The notes beneath the pieces were generated by a model. The model was not told where the DNA came from. It searched no databases and saw only the letters and a list, made by a program, of their open reading frames with translations. Below, piece after piece: positions 45,750-55,600 of a DNA stretch of 64,000 nucleotides (within the stretch, counting starts at the first letter, position 1; the number at the start of each line of letters is the position of its first letter). A program made the position numbers and the translations under genes. This DNA comes from Symbiodinium sp. CCMP2592 (taxonomy: Eukaryota > Sar > Dinophyceae > Suessiales > Symbiodiniaceae): NCBI GenBank assembly GCA_905221615.1, contig CAJNDT010000326.1, positions 1 through 64,000 on the forward strand. The letters run 5' to 3'.

Positions 45750-46767
45750 TCCTTTTCATCAGAACAGGGTCAGTGCTCTTAGTATCGGGGAGCTGACCCT
45801 TCACTCCTTCAACAAGAGTGAAGAATGTCTTCTCAGTTGCGCGATCATCGTCGAACCACTCCTTTATCTTGAGAGAGTGATCGCGAACGAACTCCTTGAA
45901 TTCCTTACGCGTCTCATCAGGCGTATCAGGGGCATCAAGGAGTGCCGTATTCCCCTCAGCGATAATCGTGAATCGGGGATCAGTATGGCGCGGAATGAAC
46001 TTCCGCCCCAAAGGGTCCAAATCACGCCAGTTAATGGCTTGGACGTCGGGTTCATCTTCCCCTTTGCCTTTCCCTTTGGGCTTCTCAGTTGCCGCTGCGG
46101 TTCCCTCGATCTCCTCTGCTTCATCGTCGGAGATGTAGCCAGGTTCACCTTTTATCGGAATGCCGTAGCATGTCGTAAGGGTAACCTTGGCCAGGAGCGC
46201 GGAAAGGCTCTCACTATCGACACGCATGTATCGCTGATACTTTTGCGTATCCGTGATAGTGGCACGGAACTCATCCAATGTATCAAACTCGGTGGAGAGT
46301 CGAATTCGCCGTCTCATCGCCAGATTGGCGTTCTGCAATGGCAGGTGCGCAAGTCGGATTTTCTCGACCATATCTGAATCGACGGTGTAATCGATCGTCC
46401 CCCCTGTGTAAAAGGGGGAGAGATATCCATGCGACAGGCAGACTCGGTATGCGCGTTGACAGTGAATCGACCATCGTGCATAGTAGCACAGCGGCTTTTC
46501 GCGGCATGTGGCGAAGACCGCTCCGAAGTGCTTGACAATCGTGGTTGCACAGGCGATCGATTGTGAGTTGAAGAACTCCTCCACGCCGCATCGAGCCTCC
46601 TTGCCAGTGATACCGGCAACAAGCCTCTCAATGGAAATGTCCAAGCGAATGGCGCCTTGAATCGTTCCGCGCACGCTCTTCTTGAACAATTCCACTTCCT
46701 TTGGCGATGTGTCAGCTGCAGTACATTTGATTGGTGGCACCCCGAAGAATGAGTTTGCCTGTGGTCC
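45664..46767 (-). CDS. LTR element ORF 6, unknown
   Basis: The open frame runs from after the TGA at 46770-46768 to the stop at 45664, about 367 codons. There is no ATG near the beginning; the text becomes protein-like at ANSFFGVPPIKC. Entry from ORF 5 by a -1 frame change is therefore more likely than independent initiation. Content is mixed helical (EVELFKKSVRGTIQGAIRLD), with CREKPLCYYARWSIHCQRAY in the middle and an acidic, Lys/Gly-containing linker (EKPKGKGKGEDEPDVQ). No recognised enzyme motif. Confidence 0.55.
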   Translation of the reverse strand, partial: GPQANSFFGVPPIKCTAADTSPKEVELFKKSVRGTIQGAIRLDISIERLVAGITGKEARCGVEEFFNSQSIACATTIVKHFGAVFATCREKPLCYYARWSIHCQRAYRVCLSHGYLSPFYTGGTIDYTVDSDMVEKIRLAHLPLQNANLAMRRRIRLSTEFDTLDEFRATITDTQKYQRYMRVDSESLSALLAKVTLTTCYGIPIKGEPGYISDDEAEEIEGTAAATEKPKGKGKGEDEPDVQAINWRDLDPLGRKFIPRHTDPRFTIIAEGNTALLDAPDTPDETRKEFKEFVRDHSLKIKEWFDDDRATEKTFFTLVEGVKGQLPDTKSTDPVLMKRNEDVFEALPDELEEPHRVRRCSSTGTTA

Positions 46768-48629
46768 TCAGCGAGAGACCTAGACACCGGGAAATTCCTC
46801 AGCTGTTTGATCGCAGGGTACTCGTGAAGTCGGAACTCGGTAAGCTCGTTTCGCTCGATGAGCTCGTTGAGCCACTCGGCATGACTTCCGTAGTATTCGA
46901 CCTGGAAGGGGTTCACAGGATCGGCGTAGAACATCCCATCAGGATAGTGAATCGGCTTTGTGCAAGAGTGGCACATGTGGAGACCTACCGGGAATGAAGC
47001 TCCGCACATGGGGCAGTCAAAACTAGCGAGTGGCCACGTTTCTCGTTTGTGGTCTCCTCTCTTGGGGCCAGTGCCAAATTTCGGACCTCCAGTGTATTTG
47101 AAGGCCGTGTTGAACACTAGAGATCCCGTGTCCATGAAGTATGCAATGGGCATACAGGCAAGAGGGATACTGTCTTTGATCGCATAGTATCCCCTCGGAT
47201 GGAATGCAATCGGATTGATTCCCGCCGCAATCATGTGCAAATCAATCGCAAACACGATCATGCGGTTGGATCCCATCCTTTCAGGGAGCATGGATTGTGA
47301 CGACGCGGTGTTCGAGAGCGTCTCACGCCCCGGGTTCATTCGGACGTTCATGTACACCTCTTCCCACTCATTGTTGTTCCCAGATCCGGGAGCATACGGG
47401 AGCAGAGTGAGGAACAGCCGTCCCTTCGGAGGATTGATTTTGCAATCGCTCATGTACCCGAAGAATTCGCGAATCGTTGCGCATCCCCATCCGTACTGAG
47501 GATGGTATCGGGCCACATTTCTTTTCCTCTCGCCACCGACATAATGGTCCTGAGCGAGCTGAACAAATGGCCCGTGCTGACACTTGGTCAGCAGTCGGAA
47601 TCGGCTGAAATTATCAGGGCCGAAACCGTAGGTGGCTCGGATGCCAACAAACTGAGGACTTCCATCGTTGTCGATTGTCGAGTAGAAGAACTCAAACATC
47701 CGGTTGTTGTCCGTCCGAGCGATCTCCATGATGCATAAGGTAGTAAGCTCGGTCGGTTCATCGTGTTCATCCAGAATATTTGTCTGGAGAAGAATTCGGC
47801 CATCGTTTTCTCCAGCGTTGGCCTTCATGTATTCCCTCTCACGCTCCATGTACATCGGAATGACACCGAAAGCGATGATGCCACTCTGGTCGAAGTGTGA
47901 ATACAAGGGAACGCCCCTTTCTTGATCCTGGGGGCGATTCTGCGCTCTCACGGCAGTAGCGGAAGGGTATTCCTTCGTTTGCGTCAGCACTCGGAACATC
48001 AGTTTCCGCACCAAATTGATCATTCCTGCGTCCGGAATCTTAGCGGCAGGGATGTTTTGTGCATCGTCAATAAGCAATCGGCTGCATGACACGGATGTTC
48101 CGCCGACAGATCGGAACTTTGCCTCCTTAGCATTATAGGCCCGGACAGCGTCATGAATCTCGCGGCAGTCCTCGTAAGACTCCGGTCGGAGGAAAGAATC
48201 GCGATCTCCTTTGACAGGTTTCTTGTGAAGTGCCACGTTCAAGTACACTGTCTGATTCGAGGATAGCATAGCGAATCGGCGCCTCGAATACTTGCGTTGT
48301 TCGTCGGTCGGTGGGAGACAGGTCGCGGAGACCAGTCGACCATGGACGGAGTCATCGATGCCCATGTCGAGTCCCGGGACGACGAAGTCCGGCAGTGCAA
48401 TCGGGACGGACGTCATTTCGTACTGCACGATCGGCGCAATGGAGTCAATACCCCTTTCAGGCATCTGGTCAGGGCGATGAATCGTTGTCGCCTTGATACC
48501 AGGGCCCTCGATCCTGCAGTTTCTCGGATCATTTGCTGCCTGATCGGCTGTGGTACTGGCCGGGTCAATGTCGACATCCGGCCCTCGAGCACCGGAGAGC
48601 ACGGCTCCCTGACTGAGCAACCATGACAT
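46314..48629 (-). CDS. LTR element ORF 5, large protein with zinc-ribbon-like motif
   Basis: Start taken at the ATG at 48629; the frame is open from an ATG at 48791, but that first part is a shadow of ORF 4. It runs to 46314. Only the part down to about 46770 (about 620 residues) reads as protein; the rest shadows ORF 6. Notable segments: SCSRLLIDDAQNIPAAKIPD, LYSHFDQSGIIAFGVIPMYM, HPQYGWGCATIREFFGYMSD and HPRGYYAIKDSIPLACMPIA. Near the end is a C-x2-C ... C-x2-C pair (DCPMCGASFPVGLHMCHSC), a plausible zinc ribbon. No YxDD, DDE or D(S/T)G signature is seen. It is the largest product of the element, and I do not recognise the family. Confidence 0.6.
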   Translation of the reverse strand: MSWLLSQGAVLSGARGPDVDIDPASTTADQAANDPRNCRIEGPGIKATTIHRPDQMPERGIDSIAPIVQYEMTSVPIALPDFVVPGLDMGIDDSVHGRLVSATCLPPTDEQRKYSRRRFAMLSSNQTVYLNVALHKKPVKGDRDSFLRPESYEDCREIHDAVRAYNAKEAKFRSVGGTSVSCSRLLIDDAQNIPAAKIPDAGMINLVRKLMFRVLTQTKEYPSATAVRAQNRPQDQERGVPLYSHFDQSGIIAFGVIPMYMEREREYMKANAGENDGRILLQTNILDEHDEPTELTTLCIMEIARTDNNRMFEFFYSTIDNDGSPQFVGIRATYGFGPDNFSRFRLLTKCQHGPFVQLAQDHYVGGERKRNVARYHPQYGWGCATIREFFGYMSDCKINPPKGRLFLTLLPYAPGSGNNNEWEEVYMNVRMNPGRETLSNTASSQSMLPERMGSNRMIVFAIDLHMIAAGINPIAFHPRGYYAIKDSIPLACMPIAYFMDTGSLVFNTAFKYTGGPKFGTGPKRGDHKRETWPLASFDCPMCGASFPVGLHMCHSCTKPIHYPDGMFYADPVNPFQVEYYGSHAEWLNELIERNELTEFRLHEYPAIKQLRNFPVSRSLAEDHRQTHSSGCHQSNVLQLTHRQRKWNCSRRACAERFKAPFAWTFPLRGLLPVSLARRLDAAWRSSSTHNRSPVQPRLSSTSERSSPHAAKSRCATMHDGRFTVNAHTESACRMDISPPFTQGGRSITPSIQIWSRKSDLRTCHCRTPIWR

Positions 48630-48810
48630 TCGGAGAACTGGAACGCACGCCGTGTTCCGGAGGGTTCTCAGCGGTTCGGGCAGCTGGCGGCGGGGCCTTG
48701 CCGGGGACCTCGTCTTGCAGCTCCTTTCCGCTACCCATATCCACGTCCTCCTCGGGTTTCTGCTCAGGCTTCTGATCGGCCGTGTCATCATCCATTGGTA
48801 TCATCGTCAT
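48565..48810 (-). CDS. LTR element ORF 4, short acidic protein
   Basis: 81 residues from the ATG at 48810 (MTMIPMDDDTADQKPEQKPE...), overlapping the stop of ORF 3 by 23 bases. Asp/Glu/Pro/Gln-rich and probably disordered. Ends at 48565, 65 bases inside the start of ORF 5. It could be the acidic linker of a larger frameshifted product rather than a separate protein. Confidence 0.45.
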   Translation of the reverse strand: MTMIPMDDDTADQKPEQKPEEDVDMGSGKELQDEVPGKAPPPAARTAENPPEHGVRSSSPNVMVAQSGSRALRCSRAGCRH

Positions 48811-49219
48811 CCTCCTTTGCACTCTCTTCGGACGCCCTCGGAGGTGCTGCTGCTGGAGGCGGAAGAGGAGGAGCCTCGTTTGGCGGAGGCGGCATTGCCG
48901 CACGCTCAGATGCGAAACTGGCCTGCTCGGTGGACGGAAGATCGTTGTCCGCCGCGCCTTCACCCTGACTACTCAGGGCGCCTGAGGCATCACTGCGACG
49001 CGAGGAGGAAGCGGCAATAGATCGGGCATGCTTCTGGAACTCACTCGCAATGAATCCTGCAGTGTTCCGCAGCTGTACCGCAACACTGCGCTGGAACTGG
49101 GACAACCTGTCATCCCCAGTTCGGCCGGTAGTGCCGTAGCTCAAGTCATCGGTGAGTCCCATTAGGCTCTGCACCGGATCTTCATCCGGCTTACGGAACT
49201 CAGTCACTCGCCGCTGCAT
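48788..49219 (-). CDS. LTR element ORF 3, unknown
   Basis: 143 residues from the ATG at 49219 (MQRRVTEFRKPDEDPVQSLM...). That ATG lies 16 bases before the end of ORF 2. The first half is helical (LSQFQRSVAVQLRNTAGFIA). The second half is Ser/Ala, then a Pro run (PPPPNEAPPLPPPAAAPP), then acidic EDDDD at the stop. No known domain. Confidence 0.5.
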   Translation of the reverse strand: MQRRVTEFRKPDEDPVQSLMGLTDDLSYGTTGRTGDDRLSQFQRSVAVQLRNTAGFIASEFQKHARSIAASSSRRSDASGALSSQGEGAADNDLPSTEQASFASERAAMPPPPNEAPPLPPPAAAPPRASEESAKEDDDDTNG

Positions 49220-49845
49220 GGCGAAGCCCGGTGGCAGCTGAGATCCTCTCTCGTCAACCTCGCCGCTGTATTGTTCACCAGGGCCACCCGCATGGACTGA
49301 ATGACTTTTCCAGGGGTAGGCGCAATGAGGTCCGGCCAATCATCGGGAGTCGGAACCTCAAGGTCCTCTGGTTTGAACACCATCTGTTCGAAAGACATCG
49401 CACCCATGCCACGGTGTCGGATGGCAATCTGCAACGACTGGTATGTGTTGAGAAGCGATCGAGCCACACCGTACGTCGAGGGAATGTGCGGATGGAACAC
49501 AGGGAGGGTTGACATGCTTGCAACCACTGCATCCAGGTTGGAAATAATCGCACCAACCTTAGCTTCAAGCTCCCCCCTGTTTCCATACTCCGGGGTCCAT
49601 CGTGCATCGATGGCGGACACGGTCTCACCAGTATCTCGGTTGATGAGCACAGGCGTAAATCGGTCGCTGGCCATCTCCCTGATGAGATTGCTGTTCGATT
49701 CGACCCGACGCCTGCCTTGGGCCAACCGGTTCGTGACAGCGTCAAGCGCATAGTCACCCGGAGGATACATGGCACCCTGGAACACATTGTCATCGCTCAT
49801 GTTCGGATCCATGATCTTGGCTAGCCCATCGGAGGCATAGTCCAT
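49204..49845 (-). CDS. LTR element ORF 2, unknown
   Basis: 213 residues from the ATG at 49845 (MDYASDGLAKIMDPNMSDDN...). That ATG lies within the last codons of ORF 1 and overlaps its stop by 25 bases in the -1 frame. Globular-looking alpha/beta content (RFTPVLINRDTGETVSAIDA; YGVARSLLNTYQSLQIAIRH). No motif recognised. A structural (Gag-like) part would fit its position, but there is no sequence proof. Confidence 0.55.
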   Translation of the reverse strand: MDYASDGLAKIMDPNMSDDNVFQGAMYPPGDYALDAVTNRLAQGRRRVESNSNLIREMASDRFTPVLINRDTGETVSAIDARWTPEYGNRGELEAKVGAIISNLDAVVASMSTLPVFHPHIPSTYGVARSLLNTYQSLQIAIRHRGMGAMSFEQMVFKPEDLEVPTPDDWPDLIAPTPGKVIQSMRVALVNNTAARLTREDLSCHRASPCSGE

Positions 49846-51866
49846 CCATCGATGTCATCAGTGGCAGCAGGTCGAAGCGTTGCAGCGACGCTTGTGTTCG
49901 GTGCCAGCGTGAAGGTACCAGTCTCGCTATGGAGAACAGGTGCACCAGAACTGCTGCCAATGAGATTGGATCGGCCAAGCATTGCATCATACCATCTTGA
50001 AGGTCCCTTCCCTGCCGGAACAGTTCGAGTATCGTAGGAAATCTGACACGGGAAGGTCGGGCTCGGCCTGGGCTCAGGAGCGAAGCTTCGAGCTTCAGGG
50101 ATAGGTCGCATGTCAGCTCGAGGAGCCTCAATGACAGGATAGGGCCTGAGGCTCGGAGCCTGACCGGATGTCGCTCCGGCGGCATTTGTGGACGGAACGG
50201 CCGGAATCGGAGATCTTCCTGAAAAAGAGGCAGACGTTTGGCCATAATTTTGTCGGACAGGCTCAACAGGATTATTTTGCCCGCGACTTTCAGGAGGATG
50301 ATCATCAGCGACTCGTTGCTGCGCGCGCCTCAGAATCTCATCAAGATTGATGCCACTCGTCTGAGAGTGCACCGTTGAGGCCTTTTCAGCAGGCGCAGCA
50401 TTGCATCCCGGCGGAGAGCCAGGGTCAATCGGACCTAACAAAGAAGATCTCGGAATGGCTGTAGTCGGTCCGCCAGGGAATAGAGCACCAGGAACTGGCG
50501 GCAAGTCCGCGGGACGTGGGATATCCCCATCATGGTCACTGATGTCGAAGACCTGCGTCCGTTCCGGACGCGAAGGCGTCGACATGTCAGAACCACCCCT
50601 GCGGACATGAGCATTCTCAAGATGCTGAATGCGAGCAGTGAGCTGATCGATGAGAACTCGGTTACTCTCCTTATGATCGTAGAGAGCACGGCTCATTTCG
50701 GTTCTAATGACCTCGATACGGTGAGTAGCATTCTGCTCAACCGTAGCGATGCGCGCCTCAGCATTTGAGATATTGATCTGAATTTGCTGCAGCGCATCAG
50801 GGTACTGCTTGATGTGGCGGATCGTCTCAGCAAGCTGCATGGATATCGACCCAGCACGCTTTTCGTTGAATCGGTGGATCCGCTCATCGAGCTCAATGAA
50901 TCGATCGTTGACCATCGAGTTGAGCCTCGCAAAATGCTCTTCAATAGTTTCATGGTCCGAAATCCGCCTTTCGCGGACGGAGTCCTGAAAGATCGTGTGC
51001 AGTTCACGCTCCTTCCTCAACTCGGCCTGTAGAAGCTCCCACATTTCTCGGATCTTGTTTTCAAGTGCTTCAGCAATGTCCGAGACGCCGTTCCTCAGAA
51101 TATCGAGGTCGGCTTGGGTGTTGGTCACACCCTGCGCGATCGCCAGAATATCGGTGGCGATACGCGCGGATGCTTCCGACCCAATGGCTTCATCGACCAG
51201 GGCCCTGACAGCGCAGGGACCGGGAAGCCTCCCGCCGTTATCGGTGGCGGGGGCAGCACCACCATGATCCGCCGCGGTAATCGTTGCGACGGAAACATGG
51301 GGTGCACCCGGGTGCTCGCTCATGGGCTCGTCGGGGAGCGAGGCTCCACCGCGGCCTGCCACCGGCCCATAAGAATCGGGGCGCGGTGGACGAAAGGACG
51401 CCGGGTCCGAAATCGGTGGACCACGGCCGTCCGGCCCGGACCCAAAGATGGCCCGAGCGCCCTCTGGATCCCCGCGAAGGGACAGAGGACAAGAAGAAGA
51501 ATCGGTCGGAAGAAGGGCAGGTGCGGAAGCAGCAGGAGCAGCGGACGCAGAAAAGGCAGGCAACAAAGGCAAAGCACGAGCGGTGGCAGAAGCAGGCAGC
51601 ATGCCGGCGTGCATCGTGCCAGGCGTTGCGAAAGCGGCAGCAGAGCATGGCAAAAGCGGCGCATGGTGCTGAGCTCTCTGATCGTCCTCAGCAGGCGGCG
51701 AAGCAAGCAGCGAAGCAGAGCGAGCGAGCGAAGCGTGCGAGGCGGGTGCAGTGCAGCGAGATGCGTGGGCACTATCATCGGGCTCCACGACATCCCGAGC
51801 AACTGGCGTCACTAGTGAAGAACCGACAGTCGAGGGGACACGGGGAGAACCGATCGGAGTCGCCAT
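49821..51866 (-). CDS. LTR element ORF 1, coiled-coil Gag-position protein
   Basis: 681 residues from the ATG at 51866 (MATPIGSPRVPSTVGSSLVT...). The first about 200 residues are Ala/Pro/Ser-rich and probably disordered. About 230-420 is charged and heptad-like (MWELLQAELRKERELHTIFQ; EEHFARLNSMVNDRFIELDE), consistent with a long coiled coil. The last 240 are again Pro/Ser-rich. It is the first ORF after the 5' LTR, the place of Gag in ordinary elements. No CCHC zinc knuckle or matrix motif is seen. Confidence 0.65.
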   Translation of the reverse strand: MATPIGSPRVPSTVGSSLVTPVARDVVEPDDSAHASRCTAPASHASLARSASLLASPPAEDDQRAQHHAPLLPCSAAAFATPGTMHAGMLPASATARALPLLPAFSASAAPAASAPALLPTDSSSCPLSLRGDPEGARAIFGSGPDGRGPPISDPASFRPPRPDSYGPVAGRGGASLPDEPMSEHPGAPHVSVATITAADHGGAAPATDNGGRLPGPCAVRALVDEAIGSEASARIATDILAIAQGVTNTQADLDILRNGVSDIAEALENKIREMWELLQAELRKERELHTIFQDSVRERRISDHETIEEHFARLNSMVNDRFIELDERIHRFNEKRAGSISMQLAETIRHIKQYPDALQQIQINISNAEARIATVEQNATHRIEVIRTEMSRALYDHKESNRVLIDQLTARIQHLENAHVRRGGSDMSTPSRPERTQVFDISDHDGDIPRPADLPPVPGALFPGGPTTAIPRSSLLGPIDPGSPPGCNAAPAEKASTVHSQTSGINLDEILRRAQQRVADDHPPESRGQNNPVEPVRQNYGQTSASFSGRSPIPAVPSTNAAGATSGQAPSLRPYPVIEAPRADMRPIPEARSFAPEPRPSPTFPCQISYDTRTVPAGKGPSRWYDAMLGRSNLIGSSSGAPVLHSETGTFTLAPNTSVAATLRPAATDDIDGWTMPPMG

Positions 51867-52005
51867 TCTCTCGGTGGCGTGGCCAATCACAAGTTCCGAA
51901 CTTGGTCTGAGCCAGGAAAACGGTAGTGATCAGACACTGATTGGATCAGGCGGTCCGAGTGCCAAGCAGCAGCAGCGAAGCAGCAATCCACAATCGGATG
52001 CGGAG

Positions 52006-52023
52006 GCCTTACGGCTGATAACC
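52006..52023 (-). promoter_or_regulatory. Candidate primer binding site
   Basis: On the minus strand, GGTTATCAGCCGTAAGG begins directly at the inner edge of the 5' LTR. Its complement contains CTGATAACC, which reads as an anticodon loop (C-T-GAT-A-A) followed by CC. That would make an internal half-tRNA primer like that of Drosophila copia rather than a 3'-CCA-end primer. Inferred only. Confidence 0.4.
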
Positions 52024-52307
52024 TGTGAAAAGCGGAGGATTCCACTCAACTCTCGGTCACAAAGCCCAAGGCAACCAATCGTAGATAAAAGCAAAGCAGC
52101 GGAGCAATGCAGGACAATCAGAGATTAAAACCGTAAGTTTGACGCTCAGCGGAAAGACAGCACTAGAACCCCCAGGCACTAGCGGATCTTTTGCTGGACC
52201 TGACGCAAGGTCGGTCTTGAGCAGTCAAGCTGCGTAGTGAGACACAGTTGGCCTGAATCCTAACCAGAAGGCAGAAGCACATGTACGCATGTCTGTGACA
52301 AATCACA
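52024..52307 (-). repeat. 5' LTR (in element orientation)
   Basis: 284 bp, identical to 43765-44048 except for C at 52245. Followed on the plus strand by TTAGGGTTTAGGG, so the element is inserted beside a telomere-like word. Confidence 0.95.
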
Positions 52308-52656
52308 TTAGGGTTTAGGGTCAAAAACAACCTGACAGGACGATGTGTTTGGTGGGGGGAGATCCGCCTGAAGACTCCTTCAAAACACAGGGGCGGGTTA
52401 CGTCCCCCAAGCCGCTGCCGCCTTCTTGTAAGATGCGCGCAAGAAGCGCCTGGCAAGGCAGGGGACGAGAATAGAGCCAAATCCTCAGCGCGGGAATCGA
52501 ATGGGAATTCCAGGGCCTCGAGCGCAGCGTTCTTTTGGCGCTCCGCGAGGAGCGCAGCGCGCAGGTCCTGCACCTCCCCACGCTCGGAGAAGAGCGCAGC
52601 ACGCAGCTCCTGCACCTCCACTTGCGCAGCGCAGTTTCTATATATATATATATATA

Positions 52657-52687
<31 letters not shown>

Positions 52688-55600
52688 TTAGGCTGCGTGC
52701 AGACCTCTGAAAGCCCGCAAAGCAAAAACAATATATATATATATATATATATATCCATATCTATATATATATATATATATATCTGTGTGTGTATGTGTGT
52801 GCATATATATATATATATATATGAGGAATCCCGTAATTCTCAACCGTCCCGTCCAAGCCCCAAGCTCCAATCGTAAACTCCTTGCGCTGAGACGTCAACC
52901 CGAAGCCCCTAAGCCTCTCAACCCCAAGCCCTGGGCCAGAGGTCTGGAAGGATGAAGCCCTTAAGGTTTGCACTTGGGGCTGGGTGGGTGGGTGGGTGGG
53001 TGCTGAATACGAAATGGACATTCACCCATGCGCACGGCCTGCTGGTCTCTATGGGCCAGGGACAGGCGGAGCTCTTCTGCTGTGCCTTGGGTCGCGGTTG
53101 TGTTTCGGCTTCAGAGGGAGTAGGGTTCGGCAGGGTCCGAGTGATGGGGCCTCCAACTCGGCTGGTGGTGGCAGCTGGCGGGTTTTCGATCGGACCTGGG
53201 AAAGATGCAGATGTGCAAGTTCCCGAAATGTATAACCCTGAATGCATTCAAGCCCAGCCCTGTCCTCCGAGTTATAGGTGCAATAATTAATAGTTTTGGA
53301 AGATATCTGGAGACCAATGTTTCATTGCGAACCAAGCGTGTCAAGAAATCACAGTGCAAAGGGTATTCGCGTGCATAGCTGGGAGCGGCAACTAGAACAA
53401 GTCGCTCACGGCGTATGGCATGCTGAGGGTGGGTAAACGTAGTACACAACTGTACCGCGGCATTGCGCTATTATGGACGTGTCAGAGTGGAAAGACTGCA
53501 GTCGCAAGTCCCTCGCTAAAGGAACATCTGAAAGGGCCCACCAAAACGAGCAGAGAGGCTCACAGAAGCTCAGTGGGATAGCTTTATCGAGGCCACCAAC
53601 ACCATTTTGAACTCGGACGACCCAGCCGCTTCGATGGAACAAGAAGTAGCGGTCTGCTCTGCCAAAGCCACCGCTAAGAAGGCTGAAGAAGCACAGCACA
53701 CTAGTCTCGCACCTTTTGACATATCCATCACAGCGAGCAATAACGCACGATACCTAATGCTGCAACTCTTTCGTCAGACTCCATGCAACTGGACACCAAT
53801 ACTATCAAAAGCTGCAATATCAAAAGATCACGAGACGAGTTGTGAATCACTTGCACCTGCAGGACGACACGATCTGCATGACTTGATAGCGAGGCAAAAA
53901 CGGAGGCAACAACACGAGCAAAATCAACGAGCCTGCAACTTTCAACAACACAAAGGAAGACTACAAGAGCGAAAAAACTGAGTTCAAGCAGTTTGGAACT
54001 GCTGAGCAAAGGATGTTGGAGCGGGAGCATGACAGAAGCGAGGGGGGAGCAAACGAAGATAGGAACTTTGGCAGATACAGGCATGGCAAGGCAGGCAGGG
54101 TGCTCTTGATGTGGGCGGCGCCAATGTCACAAAGTAGCAAAGTAGGGCCAATTAACCGTTGTGGTTAGACGATGATCGAAGCTGGCTATAGCTGGCTGGT
54201 CAAAAGAACGGCTCGGTGAGACGGGCGGCTGGAGGGAATGCAAAACCTGAAACACTTATTGAAGTACCTACCTGGAAGTTTGCTCTGCACTCCCACACAG
54301 GTCTCCAGTCTGGCCACCTTGGGACCGTGTGCAGGGATTCTGGTCGCTTGGCCCCACTGCAGTGAAGTGGTCTCAATTTCAGGTTCCATGCTGTGGTTGT
54401 GCGATGTTGCGCGCGCAGGTCGGGGACGCGGGGGGAGTTGGTTGTGGGCGTTGCTGGTTGGCACGTGTGCTTGCTGGCCTTGCGGCAAGTTTCAGAAAAC
54501 CCTAAGCCCAGCCATTCGCCGATCGCAGAAAGGATTTCCGAACACAAGGCTACTCCTTGTATCTGTCAGATGGGTCTTTTACTAAAACTTATACTAAGAA
54601 TCAGACTACAACTAAGATTGAGATAAACAACAATACTCAATAGGCAGCCCGAATTTGGGGAAATATCTGTGTAGTCACGCAAGCATCCAAGAGCTGTTGG
54701 AACTCCGAAGTTGGCGCAACACGGAACCCAAGTTCATACACTGTGAAGCCCCCAAGCCCTTCATCATCCTACCCTCACCCAAACATGTCCCCAAACCCAG
54801 TGCAAGGTCCCCGGGCTTCTCTGCGCAGTCGGACCACCTCCTTAGACTCAGGTGGGGTTTGAATGTTGGAAATAAAGAGCGGCACGATGCAGCGAGAGAG
54901 GGAGAGGAGACTTGCTTTGGAAGTGTCATGTCTTGCATCGCGATGGGGCATCTTCTGTCGTGGCATGGCATGGCAACGGAACTCATAGTTCATTGAATTG
55001 TGGGGGCTTCGGATTTTGCAGAGCTCTCAAGTTGTCGGTCTCAGACTGGTCTCAACATGTATTAACTGGGGGAAAGAGGGGGGAGGCAGGTGTGCGGCGC
55101 CCCTACAGCCGGACTTCGGGGGAGGCGGTTTCATTCCGATGGGCCTTTCCAGAAGTGCAAGTGAGTCGCCTGGTTCGACAAAATCAAGAGATCCCAGGTG
55201 CGCTTGCCGGCCTGGCAAGGGCAGGCTCTTTTTTGGAGATTACAACGCAACGGCAAAACTGAAGGGTTACAATGTGGCACGGGGGCCCTGGAAAACCGGC
55301 GGGCCTAAAGCCTGGTAAACGGCTCTACTCTGAAACCATGAACCCTTAAATCCTAATCCAAACTCCCTACAGTGCCCATCCTGTACATAAACCCTGTACA
55401 ACATCGCCTTCGTGATGCGGAAGACAAGCAGTAAAACAGCATGCTCTGAGCGGCAAACGCCCTCAACAAAACACATGGCACGCATCAAGCAGGGCATGTT
55501 CTAGCACGGTTCGGAAATGGACATCGGCACGCTAAAGAACAGCGGACTACAGGTGAACGGAGCCACCGACGCCCTTAAAACTCACATGGTGCGCATCCGG

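Larger units (their letters stand above)
43765..52307 (-). mobile_element. Complete LTR element without recognisable pol
   Basis: 8543 bp bounded by direct repeats 43765-44048 and 52024-52307. These are 284 bp each and differ only at 43986/52245 (A against C). The LTRs begin TG and end CA. The flanks carry TTAGG at 43760-43764 and 52308-52312, a perfect 5-bp target duplication. On the minus strand a GAGGGGGG polypurine tract (44056-44049) abuts the 3' LTR, and GGTTATCAGCCGTAAGG follows the 5' LTR. Coding sequence fills 51866-44595, all on the minus strand. None of it shows reverse-transcriptase, RNase H, integrase or aspartic-protease motifs I can recognise. It is most likely mobilised in trans by another element. 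It is young by LTR identity. Confidence 0.9.

Noticed and set aside
46314-46740. The last about 140 codons of the ORF 5 frame as real protein
   Set aside because: They are Arg/Ser/Pro-rich and lie opposite in frame to the clearly better ORF 6 sequence.
46314-48629. RNA 2'-phosphotransferase (Tpt1/KptA) identity for LTR element ORF 5
   Set aside because: A few His/Arg-containing segments raised the idea, but the characteristic motif order is not visible.
44595-51866. Reverse transcriptase, integrase or protease in the LTR element
   Set aside because: I looked for YxDD-like, HHCC/DDE and D(S/T)G motifs in all open frames between the LTRs and saw none. Very divergent versions cannot be excluded by eye.
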